Below are positions 34,780 through 47,239 of a stretch of DNA of 64,000 nt, piece after piece. The notes below the pieces were generated by a model. It searched no databases. It saw only the letters and a program-made list of their open reading frames with translations, and was not told the origin of the DNA. Source of the DNA: Diabrotica undecimpunctata (taxonomy: Eukaryota > Arthropoda > Insecta > Coleoptera > Chrysomelidae); NCBI RefSeq assembly GCF_040954645.1, contig NC_092807.1:83828608-83892607 (forward strand), given 5' to 3'. The position numbers and the translations under genes are program-made. Every line of letters starts with the position of its first letter. The first letter of the stretch is position 1.

Positions 34780-35159
34780 GTAAGTAAATAGAAACTTTTT
34801 TTTTATTCTTTTATTTTACACCGTTTCCGTTACGTAATTAACTTGAAAAAATGTTTAATTTTTTTTTTCATTCATCATTTTTTATTATCGCCAGGGTGCA
34901 CGCGTCATATTCGAGATGCATTAATTTGAATTTTACGTTTTCGTTGGTATTATAATTATGATATAATAAACTTCGGAAAAACAAATTAGTGAATAAACAA
35001 GTTAATAAACATAAACAAAGTATTAGATATTTAAATATGTATTTCTTTAGCTGTTTTTAGTTATTGTATTGAAAAGTAGAAATAAGTTCATCTTTATCGG
35101 AGAACTAATTTATACAAAGGTCCATCTGGGAAAAAATTATTGGTTTCACGTAAAAATTT

Positions 35160-37320
35160 TATACAGATATTTGAAGGTTCTAAAAGATATATGAGGGTTA
35201 GTTAATAATAAATCTGTGAAGACATACAGGTGATTTTGGCTATAAATGTTTTTTATCCAGTTAGAGAAAAATAGTTAAAATAAAAATTGTAGATTCAGAA
35301 AGTTCTTCCATTTGTGATTTTCTAAATTAAAATATATAAAGAATTCATCAAAATAGTTGCAAGAAACCCTTGATTTTGCAGAAATTTATAAATTTTAATA
35401 ACTTTGTTTTTGCATAATGGTATGTAATGTAACTAATAAAAATAGTGAGGATTTGTTTATCGTAGAAAGCGATTATGTAAACAACTTTTTGTTGATCTAT
35501 CCCAGTTTAAAAAAAAATTATGTTTTACGTGCCACAGAAGCCAAGATATTGCAAATTTTGCAATCGCGCTTCATTTTGAAAAAGTTCAAATCTAAAAAAA
35601 AACCGAGCTCAAATGGTTCTCCATTCTACTTTTCCGAAGCGGTATTTTACGAATACCATCATTTTAACGGGTTATAAATTTTTACTTCTTTACCGCATAT
35701 GCCATATGTAAGTTGGAACGCACAATTCAGATCTTCGTTTAGGGTCCCTTCAATTTTCAGCTCTTACTGTTAATAGACAATGGAAGTATGATTTTAAGAA
35801 TAAAATGCTTTGGTTTTAAATATAAAATGCTCTCTTGCCTAGTAATGGTCATAAAAGATTCTGTTTTTTTTAGAAAGTGTGTTTTTCACCAGGTTTTCAT
35901 AAGCCTCTAAATAAGTTTGTGGCATAAACGATATCAACGTTATTATAAATGTTTATAAACAGATTAAATAACCTATAAACTATTTGCTCTGATTGATATT
36001 TAGCTCACTTTAATAACTTAATAATTTCCATAATTTCAAGGAGCTATGGTACATGTCCTTGCCCAAAAAAGAGTTATTATAATTTATAAACAACTGCAAA
36101 AATAAGGTTTTTTTTGCAACTATTTCGGTTAATAGTTTCATGTATTTTAATTTGGATACTCTCAAAAATTACATAACTTTTTATGATTTAAAACTCTAAA
36201 AAAGCTGAAAAAATCTTAAACAGGTATTTAAAGTCTCTAAAAGGTATATGAGGGGTAGCTGATGACAATTATGTGAAGACTTCAGCTAATTTTGCTTTGC
36301 TTTTTTATTAAACAATCGTAAAAAGTGAAAAAAGTTTATGAGCATAAAACGTTTCTTATTCATGTTAGAGATATATGGTTAAAATAAAAGTTATAGATCA
36401 TAAAATGTTCTCTAATATTGATATTTTTATAATTAAAATACATAAAGAATTGACCGAGATAATTTAAAAACCCTTATTTTTAAAGTAAAATTTATAAATG
36501 TTAATATAAATATAAATAATATAAATATAAATAACTTTCTTTTCTGCATAACGATATGTAATAACTATTTAAAATTATGGCAGTTAATGAGTTTTTAAAG
36601 TGTGCTAAATATCATACAGAACGACCATACAGTTTATGAGTTATTCAATTTGTTTATCCAGGAGACCGATTATTTAAACAACTGTACTTGTCCAAACAGT
36701 CACTCTAGGGTTATTTTGTAAATAGATATCGATTTATGGCTTCGTTTTAAATTATTAAAAAAAAAACATCAAGATTATATTAAATTTGTTTTTAAAAATC
36801 AGTTTGAAGAATAACAAATTTTTAGCATATAAAAATTTCTAATAACTTTGACTTTTTTATGTCATACACTTGTATGTAGGCTCAATATAAAGCTAATAAA
36901 AAAAAGACATTTAAAAAAAAACCAAAACCTTCTATGGCCCAGAGGAAATCAAATAGCATTTTTTTTCTTATTTAAGAAATTGCCAATATTTTCATTGTTT
37001 ATTAACATTAAGAGCTGAAAATTGAACACATTGTAAAAGAATATCTAAATTTTATAATTCGATTTATATATGGTATACACAGTGAAGAAGTAAATTAGTT
37101 CTGAAACATTAAAATAATGGTACTCGTAAAATATCGCCACAGAAAAATGCAAGGGAGATCTGTCCGCTGCAATTTCTCAGCTTGTTTCTTGTTGTTGGTT
37201 ATGGAAATTTCTGCTTTTTTTTAAATGTGCTTTTACACCAGCTTTTCATTGAGCCTACGTACAGCCGTATGACATGAAAAATATCAAAAGTAGTATAAAT
37301 GTTTAGAAGCTAAAAAGTAC
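35160..37320. repeat. Diverged direct repeats in P-like intron
   Basis: Segment 35160-35440 (aggttctaaaagatatatga, then taaagaattcatcaaaatag, then tttgcataatggtatgtaat) recurs diverged at 36215-36560. Segment 35866-35980 (caccaggttttcataagcct) recurs at 37205-37320. The order is kept, so a unit of roughly 1.1-1.3 kb was tandemly duplicated long ago. No convincing gene; the frame 35417-35677 is probably chance. Confidence 0.55.
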
Positions 37321-37729
37321 TTTTTCAAACTGTTTTTTTAATAAAATGTTGAAGTTTATAAATAAAGCTTCAAATAATCGATTCAAAAAACGTCAAATAA
37401 CTGTCAAAGGTTAAGCACCCTTTTTAAAGTTCCTCACGGATTTAAAAAAGATTTAAACAGTGTTAAACAGGTAAAGTAATTCATCGACGAGTTAACAATA
37501 CGAAGCGAAGTTCTTTAATTGCAATGTGATAAGAAAACGAGTATCAAATTTGGTTTTATATTTCAATAGTCGAATTTAATTGCGGCTATATTGTGGTAAT
37601 TAAAGAAAACCATTGAAAATCCTAAGAAATAGGTGAGATCCTTTTTTTCTTTCTTTCCAGTTTGGAAGAGGATCCATTAGGTACTCACATTTAGGTATTG
37701 TGTTACGGTCTGGGTAACCAGGACTACAC

Positions 37730-38410
37730 ATCATGAACAGCAATTTAATATTTACATTTACACAAAACAACTTCAATTCCAACCCAAAATCATATGTCGT
37801 TGACGCAGTCTCTAGACCTCCTCCCCGTTCGTTTTCTAAAAGGGAACAAGTTATTGTCATGCACTCCATTTTGAATACTGTTTTATTTAAATATATTAAA
37901 GAAATTGGTGAAATAGTTTATCCAAAAAATATTACTTTTACATCTCGCATTTCGAATAATCGAATCTGCATTTTCCTCACTTCTACCGACATCGTTGATC
38001 AACTAATACACCGAACGTCATAATTAATTCCACCGTCATCTTTATCTGCAGGCTTCTTTCTGCGACCAAAAGAATCCTTATTTCAAATGTATCTCCTTCC
38101 ATCCCGCATTCCTAATCGAGCAGTCCCTAAAAAATACGGAACATCAGATGATCAATAGGCATATATCATGAGTTTTCCTAGGGTAACATTTGAAATAGCT
38201 GACAAGGTGAACTTCGAAGTGCAATCTTCTCTGTTAGTTAACCATGAAAATACATCCTTTAAAATATTTTTATTCTCTGACAGACTATAGTGTTTTCTTT
38301 GTAAGCTTACGGGTCGTACCGTGGAGTCTGATTGCAAAGTCTCCAGTTGACCAGATCACACACTCAGTGCAGCTAATGCTCCTCCCTCTTCTTCATTTTC
38401 AGCTGGCTCT
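37730..38410 (+). pseudogene. I-like LINE ORF1 remnant
   Basis: Frame 37733-38023 contains KEIGEIVYPKNITFTSRISN and RICIFLTSTDIVDQLI, the fold that precedes the zinc knuckles in ORF1 of I-group LINEs. Translation continues in other frames with RILISNVSPSIPHSLIE before decaying. The zinc knuckles are not clear. Confidence 0.5.
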
Positions 38411-39299
38411 AAGGAGTCCTTAATCCTGAAGCCTTAACTTCATCAAAAGAATTTCTATCTTCGGAAATTGAGTCCATCTCTGTTAACTGCATATCCATCC
38501 TGGCTGCCATTATGGATTTATCCATCTCTCGTCGTACTAATTCAAAGCCCATGTTGGCAGTAGGACAAAAAGGGGACACTTCAATGACAGTCCTCATGAT
38601 ACTCCTACCATCTATCTTCATCCGGTATTCTTGCGCTATTAAGTTCTTTTCCTCCTTCGACATTTTCAATGCCACTGAAACCAGCCAAAAAATGTCCAAA
38701 TCTAATCTTTGATTGGATTACTCGATGAAATCTTATTATATTTCCGCTATAGAAATGATTTACAAAGATAATCCGACTAATTTTACACTCAATTCCACGC
38801 AACTTATTACATTTCTTGAGAACTCTTTTGTATGTATCACCCCACTACAAGAAGCTTAAAAATCCTCCAACATAGATGGTATTCAAAAGGACTTATTGCA
38901 GCTCTACATAGGTACAAGGAAAAGATCACTAAAAAACCGTATCACTAGAATCTTAAAAAAGTTAAAAGAACAGCCTATCTCCGACTTACAAGAGTATATA
39001 TAAGTGCATCCTCTGATAAATCTTCTGATGTCAAATCTAATCACAGCATACATGATGAATAGAATTTCTCTCTTTCTCTCGCATTTATTCATTTTTTCTG
39101 CTCTCTGTATATTTTTACTTCATCTTTTGCCAAATTTAGACACGATATTTAATTAAGTAAGAAAACTTTATGTACATCAAATACTAGTCCAAGTCCAGTT
39201 TGGAAAAAAAAATGTTAACAAAAAATAACCTTAAAATATCCAATCTCTTTTTTAATCGAAAGGTTATCCTTGACAATTAAGAGACAGCCAAGATTCTGG

Positions 39300-41340
39300 C
39301 AGAAAATTTAAAATAAAAGTTTTGCAACAAATCTGGACCTAACCATATATACTCTTTTCTTCCTTCGCCCTTTCATTATTCATCCTCAGTTTCACAACAA
39401 GATACCAATCATCCGAACTCTCTTATAAACTATTTCGAACTAAAAGCTGCACTCAAATCCTATAAAAACACAAAAATTAGGGTTTTCTAGAATTATCTTA
39501 AAAAATTTCTCGAAAATTCCTTAGGCACCAACGAACCTCTAAATGAAGCCAGTAAATTTACCACTGACATACCGCTGACAATCGTTAATGAAAGGTCTTG
39601 CCCTAATCTATACTAAGATAAAAGAAAGATCATTACAAAAAAAAAAATTTGTTAAAATTCTTTATAAAAGGTACATAAATTAAAAAACCCAAACGGGCTA
39701 TGCCATGAAGACAAATTGTTTTCGGAATCCATATTCCATCATCAGTGTCTAGGTGTACATTTTTTGAGCCACTAAATATCTGGGTAAAAACCCGATAAAA
39801 GTTATATGTTACAATTTAGTTTACATTATTTAGTCTTATATATTAGGATGTTAAAGTTACCAGTGGATATGATAACTCCACTCTCATTTATAAAAAAAAC
39901 TGTTTCACAAATCCAAGGCAATAAAACTAACCTTCATCCTATGAATTTAGTCATCCTTCATTCCTATATCCTAACTATTTCTCCTATCATCTTCTTCAAC
40001 AACACAGTTATCTCTGACAGTCAATTCATTTCTGACACACTCGCTAATGGGGTTGAAGACAGATTCAATAAAAGTAATATGGCTTTTACTCCCAGTTCTT
40101 TACGCGCTCAATCTTTCTCCACCATCTCGTCAACTCCAGACGATGTCAAGTTTATGAACGGCTTGTTTGCCCTAAATAAACTAAAATTTACCTTGTTTTC
40201 ATGTACAAAATCTGTTGATGATCCCGATGATATCCCTTATATATTTTTAAAAATCTCTCTAATACATCTCTCTCCAAACTTCTCGAAATTTATAACCTTA
40301 TCTAGAACACACAAAAATTCCCAGATGTTTGGCGCAATTCTATAATCATTCCAATTAAAAAACCTGACCAGCCCTCTATAACTCCAATATCTTTCGTCTG
40401 ATTTCTCTTACTTGTATTACCTGCAAACTTCTTGAAACAATGATCAATGAAATACTCACGTGGTTCGTTAAACAGTATAATATTATTCCCGACGCTCAAT
40501 CCGGCTTCCGACGTAATCGGTCTACTATTGATAACTTTTTTATTTTTCAAACACACATTTCTTAAGCAATCTATAATCAACAAGATGTCGTAGCAACTAT
40601 ATTTAACGTTGAAGGGGCATTTTATTCAATCTCCAGAAAAGCAATCATTGACAAAAACTCCCACTATAATTTAAATGGTAATATTTTCTCATTAGTAAAA
40701 AAATATCTAATTGAAAGAATCTTTAAAGTCCTTGCCAAGGGTAAACTTTTTCGATCCCTTCCTCAAAATTAAGGTGTCCCTTTAGAATCTGCATTAAGTT
40801 TAACTTTATTCATTCTTGCCATCAACGAAATTTGCCTCCCATCAAATATGTTCAATACGCTGATGACCTAATCATTTACTGCCATCTTAAATCTGTCCCA
40901 TCCTCATATAAACTTATACAAAGTGTAGTAAATCTACTTCAAGATAGATTTAACGAACTAGGATTATTACTCTCTGAGAGCAAAACCAAATTAATAAAAT
41001 TTTCCATTTAGGGATTCCAAGGGATTTCCACTCCCTTACCCCAAATTTTATTTAACAAATCTCTACTTTCTGGTGTTAATTATTGTAAAATTCTCGGTTT
41101 TATGTTTGACTCCAGATTAAATTGAAAAAATCAAATCTCTGAACTTAAAATCAATTGTTTTAAAAGGTTGAACATTGTTAAAACCCTCAGTCATCTTCAA
41201 TGGGTTGCCAATAAAACTACTTCTAGGTCTGAGCGCTTTTCGCTTTAGTCTAATGAACTTTCTCCTACCCTAAGACGATAATCACTTCTACTTTCGTATG
41301 CTGCATCAACATCTGCAAATCCATTTAATCTTGTTCATTT
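39300..41340 (+). pseudogene. I-like LINE reverse transcriptase remnant
   Basis: Heavily decayed ORF2. Readable parts are YFELKAALKSYKNTK (about 39430), then from about 40250 FKIYNLI and PDVWRNSIIIPIKKP-like words, ISLTCITCKLLETM, PDAQSGFRRNRSTID (about 40480-40530), VVATIFNVEGAFYSISRKAI (about 40586), QNGVPLESALSLTLFI and a degraded FADD region near 40850. Many stops. A short foreign insert may lie at about 39650-39800. The endonuclease region (38750-39300) is not legible. Confidence 0.6.
39719..39745 (-). ncRNA. Hammerhead-like motif, minus strand
   Basis: The minus strand reads CTGATGA, T, GGAAT, loop ATGG, ATTCC, GAAAAC: both conserved hammerhead blocks (CUGAUGA and GAAA) around a 5-bp stem II, with one extra base before the stem. 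This is the best sequence match to the hammerhead core in the window. It lies inside the decayed I-like LINE, so it probably marks a small Penelope or SINE-like insert (39650-39800). Confidence 0.4.
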
Positions 41341-41589
41341 TCTAATTGCCACAATGCCGTCTTCTTCCACTAACAATAACCAACACCTTATCATAAAACC
41401 TATACCTCAATTAATTTGTCCACTACTTAAAAATATTGACCTTTTTCTGACTAGTTTATTTCCTCTACCTTTACTTCCCCTCTGGGCTAAAGATATCCCT
41501 TCAATATATACCTCACTCACTATTTTTAACAAACTTGAATTTTCTAACCTTCTTATAAAGAAAGCATTTTTAGAATTTAATTCTCTATA

Positions 41590-42020
41590 CAGATGCTTTT
41601 AAAACTACCACTGGTATTGGTTGTGCAGTAACCACTAAACATGAACTTGTAAGATCATCTCGGTTACCCTTAATATGCAACGTTTGCACAGGTGAACTAT
41701 ATAGTATTGTGTTGGCTTTTAAATGTATCTCACATCAAAACAGACATATTGCCATTTGTTCAGATTTTCTTTCATATATCCATTTAGTCAATACAATTTT
41801 CACTGAGCACCTATTAGTTCAAAACATTCTTGACATATACCAAAATCTCTCTGCTTACGATGTAACAGTCTCTCTCATATGGCTGCCTTCTCACACCGGA
41901 ATTACTGGTAATAAAACAGCAGATCATTTTGCCAAAGAAGCTACCAACCATGGGGTGACTGAAGTCACTCCAATTCAACTAGCTAACGAATCTCGAAATT
42001 CGTTTTTAAAAAGTCGGTAG
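41590..42020 (+). pseudogene. I-like LINE RNase H domain
   Basis: YTDAFKTTTGIGCAV (41588 on, first Asp), VCTGELYSIVLAFKCI (Glu), HIAICSDFLSYIHL (Asp), SLIWLPSHTGITGNKTADHF and AKEATNHG follow in order. This is an RNase H with all four acidic/His sites, which is found in I-group LINE ORF2 after the reverse transcriptase. The part from 41709 is an open frame. It supports the clade call for the relic 37730-42020. Confidence 0.75.
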
Positions 42021-42179
42021 AGGATACTTGACAAAACTTAGAGCAAAAGAGCAAAACGACTTTTCATAAACTTCAATCTTTTATTGGTCATCTCTCCCTA
42101 GACTTCATAACTAGAAGAGAAGCATCGACTATTACAACTATGAATCAACCATACCAAACTTACCAACTGCAAACAATTC

Positions 42180-42490
42180 ACCAACCTGTATAAAGCACTG
42201 GATTTGAAACCTACTCTAAGGAACTAGAGAATTGTCTACCTCTTCCTCAACTGTAAATTGTATATGTTGATTATGATACTTAAAAATGTTGACTATTTCA
42301 ATAATTTTGTGTTTAGGAAGTGCCAAAACTAAATCATCTACATATCTTTAAAAAAAGGAATGAAAAAAGTACAATTGTTAATACAATCACTGATAACATC
42401 ATCCTTGATATAGCTACTTAGAATGGGTGAAAGACTAGATCCCATACCCATACCCATACTACCAAAAAAAATTTGTTTTTGGTAGTCTAT
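42180..42490 (-). pseudogene. Penelope-like RT core fragment
   Basis: The minus-strand translation reads GMGSSLSPILSSYIKDDVIS, FIPFFKRYVDDLVLALP (catalytic YVDD) and IVNIFKYHNQHIQFTVEEEV, then DNSLVP. This is the Penelope-like RT block order MGSPLSP ... YVDD ... FT-E ... VPFLD. Fragment only; it abuts the I-like LINE. Confidence 0.75.
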
Positions 42491-42552
42491 GGAATCTTTT
42501 TTTTCCTATCTAAAAAATTTCTTTTTTCTTACTCTTATATATATATATTATT

Positions 42553-43547
42553 GTGATATTTAAAGTCTTGGTGCGCCAAGCAATAATTAGCTAATTAATT
42601 TTTTTGATTAATTAAAATTATCTAGATGATATGATTATGACTCTATCACAATTTTTAATTCTTTTATCTCAGGGTTAAATTCGTGCTTCAATATCTATGC
42701 TATTACATGTGAAAGGTAAGGTCCAGAGAATACCGGAATAATAAAAAACACATATGATCTAACACTATATATTGAAATAAAAATAATGGAATAATTCACA
42801 CTCCAAAGTTTCCAATAAACAAATCTCATATAATGATTCTCAAAATTTTTGTTCTACGTACGTGAACAATCAAAATTAATGGTACAAACAATATTAATTG
42901 AAATCTCAAAATTCCGAACTATTCTAACTCTCCTAATCAAAATATTTATATCCTTTCTAAATGAAGTGTAAAAATTGTGTTATCAATAAAAGAAAAAAAC
43001 TGCAGAAAACAAAATATCTCTCTCTGATGATGAGTGGTCCAAATCCTTGTTCCTTGTAGACTATATGATCTCCTCTCAACCGCTCCCTATGTAATCAGCA
43101 ATCTTACAACAGATTGTTGCAAGTATATCGTCCTTAATGATCTCCTTCAAAAGCAACAATCATTCAAATTATGATAGCCTTTCTCCTCTCGATAAACTGA
43201 ATCTCTCGTTGGCCCGAGTGAAAAATGACTCTTGGAATATCTTCTCTTTACGATAAACTGAATCTCTCGTTGGCCTGAACAGTGACTCTTGGAATATAAG
43301 TAGGAAAATATGACTTACAATATTTTGCTGCTCCAGCTTCTGTCAGATACACTAACTCCACAAAAACTCACTAACATTCAACACTACTGCTTGCTACTTC
43401 TCAGGAACTGCCAGAGAACAATCACCGTTAGTCTTACAGATTTGGAAAACCAACTGAACTTCTCTTCTCTCTCTGATGATCTCGCTAAACTTTTTCCTAC
43501 ATACTTATCCCACCTTTTTCAATCTCCGCCAATCAAAACTCGTCACA
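42553..43547 (-). repeat. Probable LTR, minus strand
   Basis: On the minus strand the segment starts TGTGACGAG right after a purine-rich tract (AAAAAATGGGGGAAT) and ends ATATCACA, giving TGTGA/TCACA ends. A polypurine tract followed by such ends is the 3' junction of an LTR retrotransposon. It contains a roughly 60-bp tandem duplication (43181-43240 and 43243-43302). The partner LTR and coding region were not found, so it is a fragment or solo copy; Ty3/gypsy is likely but not shown. Confidence 0.4.
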
Positions 43548-43940
43548 ATTCCCCCATTTTTTCATTTCGATAACAAACAAATTTTTACCTATAATTATAA
43601 ATTTCCTAAAACTTATTTACAAATAATATTTTTCTATAATTCTTAAAAACTAACAAAAACCTCTTTCTATAATCCCTTCTATTGTCTTTAATCACTGCAT
43701 TAATGTATTTCAATTGTCTTTGGGATTTCACTTAAAATTATGCGGGTCACTCAAGTATAACAAAGAAATAATTTATGCAAAGCTTACATTTTGTTTAGTA
43801 CAGGTAATTCAAGAAATTAATAACTCTCCTTCTTCGAAATGTTTGTTGGATATTATCCTACTTATCTGAATTATTTTAATGTTATTGAATTTTGAAATAT
43901 TTTTAAACAAACCAATATTTTTCTCGATTTTACATATCAT

Positions 43941-43943
<3 letters not shown>

Positions 43944-43998
<55 letters not shown>
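43944..43998. repeat. (TA)n microsatellite
   Basis: About 27 AT units, 120 bp before the second THAP exon. Confidence 0.95.
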
Positions 43999-44001
<3 letters not shown>

Positions 44002-44119
44002 TGTTGGCATAACTGCCAAGTTATTTATATTTTGAATACAGAACTTAAATTGTTTTTTTACTTTATTGTGCAGAAAATTGCTTTTTTTTTCAGTTGTGTT
44101 AATAATAATATTGTTGTAG

Positions 44120-44231
44120 GTAATGCTGCATTGGAAAGTCTGGAGCTACCCGATTTAAAAAAAAAAATTCTATGCAGTAAGCATTTTGACCAAAACTATC
44201 TAAATGCAAACCAAAAAAATATAGTGAGGTA
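44120..44231 (+). CDS. THAP domain, second exon of P-like element
   Basis: Acceptor ttgttgtag precedes 44120. Codons continue the Gly begun in exon 1: NAALESLELPDLKKKILCSK, then HFDQNYLN, giving the C-x2-H second zinc half-site (ILCSKHF). It ends at a TAG after KNIVR. Only a few more readable codons follow in another frame (about 44226-44310), so the catalytic transposase region is absent. Together with 34657-34779 this is one THAP finger split by a 9.3-kb intron. Confidence 0.75.
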
Positions 44232-45538
44232 GAAGAGGAAGGTTTGTTAACGACACCACGTTTTTCATACGTATTCGATAGCAAAACAACCATCCACGGT
44301 GCCAATAGTGTTTCGCACTACATACATTGCTTATTTTAGTTCATAAAAACAATGTTACAATCAATTTTTATCACTAATTGTATCTTTATCACTTTGTAAT
44401 TTAAAATTATTTCATTAATGAACAGCTCATTCATTTAAACTTCTCATTTATGTAAACAGAAATACAAAACTGGTGTTTATATTATAAAATACATAAATAA
44501 ATAAAATAAAGGATACTATTTATTAAAGTGTTGTTAATTATTATTCCTTTTATCCCAACACATAGATTAATTTGTCTCTAAATATGTGTTGCCTCTTGTT
44601 GTGGCATATCGATGTGTTTATTTGTTTCAAAACCATTATCAAAAAACCATACCCATAAATTTACTATATTTTCAAACGTCATTTTAAAGATTAAAAGATT
44701 GAAAATTTAATTTTCTCAAAACATACATAAAACCATTGTTTAAAAAGATTTTCTTTTTTAAACAATGATAAAACTTAAGTCTTGACTAAAAAATAAACCT
44801 CCGCATGAGTGTTCTAAGACGATAGCAATCGAGTGTATTTCAATTAAATATTTAATCCTTTTCTAGCAAATCATATAACCAAAATAAATATCTGATAAAC
44901 TAATAAAAATTAAAAAAAAGTCAGCATTTACCTACTTTATTTAAATAGATTACTAACCGATTTAGATTTAGCAAGTCTCAAAGTATAAAAACAATTTGAA
45001 ATATTCGCTCGAAATAGTCAAGTTATCTTTCACTAGACGCATACAACGATAATAACAATAAGCATTTTATTAAAGTCTTATATTTTCTTCACAATCTGGC
45101 ATCCGTGTACAGGTTTGCCTTAGTCATGAGACAGGTAAAAATATACTCGAATAGAATCCTGCCGAGAATTAAGTTTCTGTTAATAGTTTTTTAAATTTAT
45201 GACTAGAGGCCGCTACATGACGGCAGAGTAAAAGTCAAACGTTTGTTCCATAAGAATTGTCTAACTAGTCCTATTTAAACAATGCCGTAACGTAAATTCA
45301 TCATAAATACTGCTCTGGTTTTGCCCAATAATTAAAATTTGATAATACACCTTGGTCAACTTAACTAAAAAATAACTAAAGTAAAAGAGTAAAGGATAAA
45401 GAGTTAGTAAGGATCGTTTCTAATACGTATGGTTAAAATGATACCGTAAAAAAATAATAAAAACCTAGAAAGCTATTTTAATTTGTAATCCATGGCATAT
45501 TATCAATAATCTGTAACTAAACCGGCTGACTGTAACTA

Positions 45539-45598
45539 TACTATGACCAAAGAATATAGACGCTATATTTTATAAGCGTCTACATTCTTTGCTATGAC
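45539..45598. repeat. Short inverted repeat
   Basis: tatgaccaaagaatatagac and, mirrored, gtctacattctttgctatga flank a centre of gctatattttataagc. A 60-bp near-palindrome; possibly a deletion product of a MITE. Confidence 0.6.
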
Positions 45599-45913
45599 TA
45601 TATATTATACTCTACTCTTTTTCCTTGTCGAAGGTACTCTACATCTCTACAAATATCTCGTCCTTTGACAACAAACATTATACAATGCTTTATACATATT
45701 GCTGTATATTTAGTTGTCTAAATTTAGGCCTAAAATATTTTTCTAGTGTTCAGTTACTTATCTCTGGCTCCTTAGAATAAGCACATAAGTCAACTTTGGT
45801 AAAATTTTCAGGAGCGTCGAAACAATGTAAGGGATCATGCAAAATCGTAAAATGCAAAATCGTAGAATAACGTTGAAACATTTAAAAGTACCTTCTATAT
45901 CGGGAGATTTGTA

Positions 45914-46758
45914 TTTTCTTCTTCTTCTTTCAGTACCCTGTTCGATTATCGAACGTTGGCGATCATATTGGCAATAATAATAACTTTATTTACGGCGGCT
46001 CTAAATAAATTAGCGGTGGTCTCTTAATACTATTCTCGGAGATTTCGGAGCGAGGATGTTATTCTTCGGCCTGGGCCTCTCCTTCCGGCGATCTTACCCT
46101 GTATTATGAGGTTTAAAAGATTATACCTCTCGGGATGTCTCATTACATGACCGACATATTGTAACTTTCGAATTTTTATCGTTTTTGTTATTTCTGTGCT
46201 CTTTTTCATTCGACGTAAAACTATTTCATTTCTTATTTGATCAACCCAACTTATCCGCAATACTCGTCGATAAATACACATCTCAAAAGGCCTCCAATTT
46301 TTTCATTGATGTCTCTGTAAGGTTCTAGCTTTCCATACCATAGAAGTAAGATTAAGATTTAGCCCATATTCATCACATGCTTCGGTTACCCTGTTTATAA
46401 GTCGTTGCAGGTCTTCTTCATTGGAGGCAATAAGTACCGTGTCGTCTGCATATCTTAGATTGTTGACATTAATTCCGTTGATTTTAATGCCTGTATTATC
46501 AACTAAGGCTTCTTTCAAAATAAATTCTGAGTAGATATTAAAAAGTAAAGGCGATAGAATACATCCTTGCCTTACTCCACGTCGTATTTCCACTGCTTCT
46601 GTCATGTTGTGTCCAATTCGTATGTTTGCACATTTATTCCAATACAAATTTTTGATAATACGGAGGTCTCGGTGATCAATTCCCACCTGTTGCAAGACAC
46701 CTATAAGTTTGTCATGGTTTACTCGGTCAAAGACCTTTTCGAAGTCGATAAGACACAT
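45914..46758 (-). pseudogene. RTE LINE with internal deletion
   Basis: The minus-strand frame 46758-46303 carries CLIDFEKVFDRVNHDKLIGV, RRGVRQGCILSPLLFNIYSE and NNLRYADDTVLIASNEEDLQ. It then jumps within NLNLTSMVWKARTL, losing the thumb. After a stop, 46281-46030 holds MCIYRRVLRISWVDQIRNE, KIRKLQYVGHVMRHPERYNL and GKIAGRRGPGRR. A 3' UTR and a (GAA)n tail (45914-45930 on the plus strand as ttcttcttctt) end it. Same family type as 29512-29770. Confidence 0.85.
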
Positions 46759-47239
46759 TTTGTATTATACAGAAATATAATTAATTACCCTAAATTAAAT
46801 TTATTCGAAAGATATTGAATGACTTATTTGGAAGATATTGAATGGCTTATTCGGATATTCACGGTTATACTTTAGGTGCAAATTTGACATAATTCAAGAT
46901 ATGGGTTTTAGGCATATTTCCCTATGACTTATTTGTCTGTAATTAAAATAATACTTGATAACTTATCAAAATATTTTTATTATAACCAAAAATACAACAA
47001 AAATATCTAAATTTCATCTCCACTAAATCGGGATCGCAGTCAGGAAAATCAGCCACTAATGACTTTTGACAAAAGGGCCAAAATTGTTTATCTACGAAAA
47101 GCAAAAGCCCCATAAGATTTTTTTCTTCTTTTTGCTTATTGGTACTAGACCATTATGCAGCTTTAACTGTTGAAGTTTGGCTGCTTGTTTTCCCCTTCTT
47201 GGTAGTTAACATAGTTAACAGACCTAATTTCTTCGTGAT

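Larger units (their letters stand above)
34010..45291 (+). mobile_element. P-like element with THAP exons, 11.3 kb
   Basis: Perfect 24-bp terminal inverted repeats at 34017-34040 and 45261-45284 (outer end CATTGTTTAAATAGGACTAG) are flanked by a 7-bp direct repeat CCGTAAC (34010-34016 and 45285-45291). Inside are two exons that together encode a THAP zinc finger, the DNA-binding domain of P-element transposases, and nothing of the catalytic part. P-superfamily elements give 7-8 bp duplications, so the assignment fits. The great length comes from nested insertions in the intron (I-like LINE, Penelope fragment, LTR, (TA)n). The element lies 380 bp upstream of the phosphatase start codon, in opposite orientation. 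Confidence 0.8.

Noticed and set aside
38409..38802. Overlapping minus-strand frames within the I-like LINE
   Set aside because: They are antisense shadows of the decayed ORF1/ORF2 region with no domain of their own.
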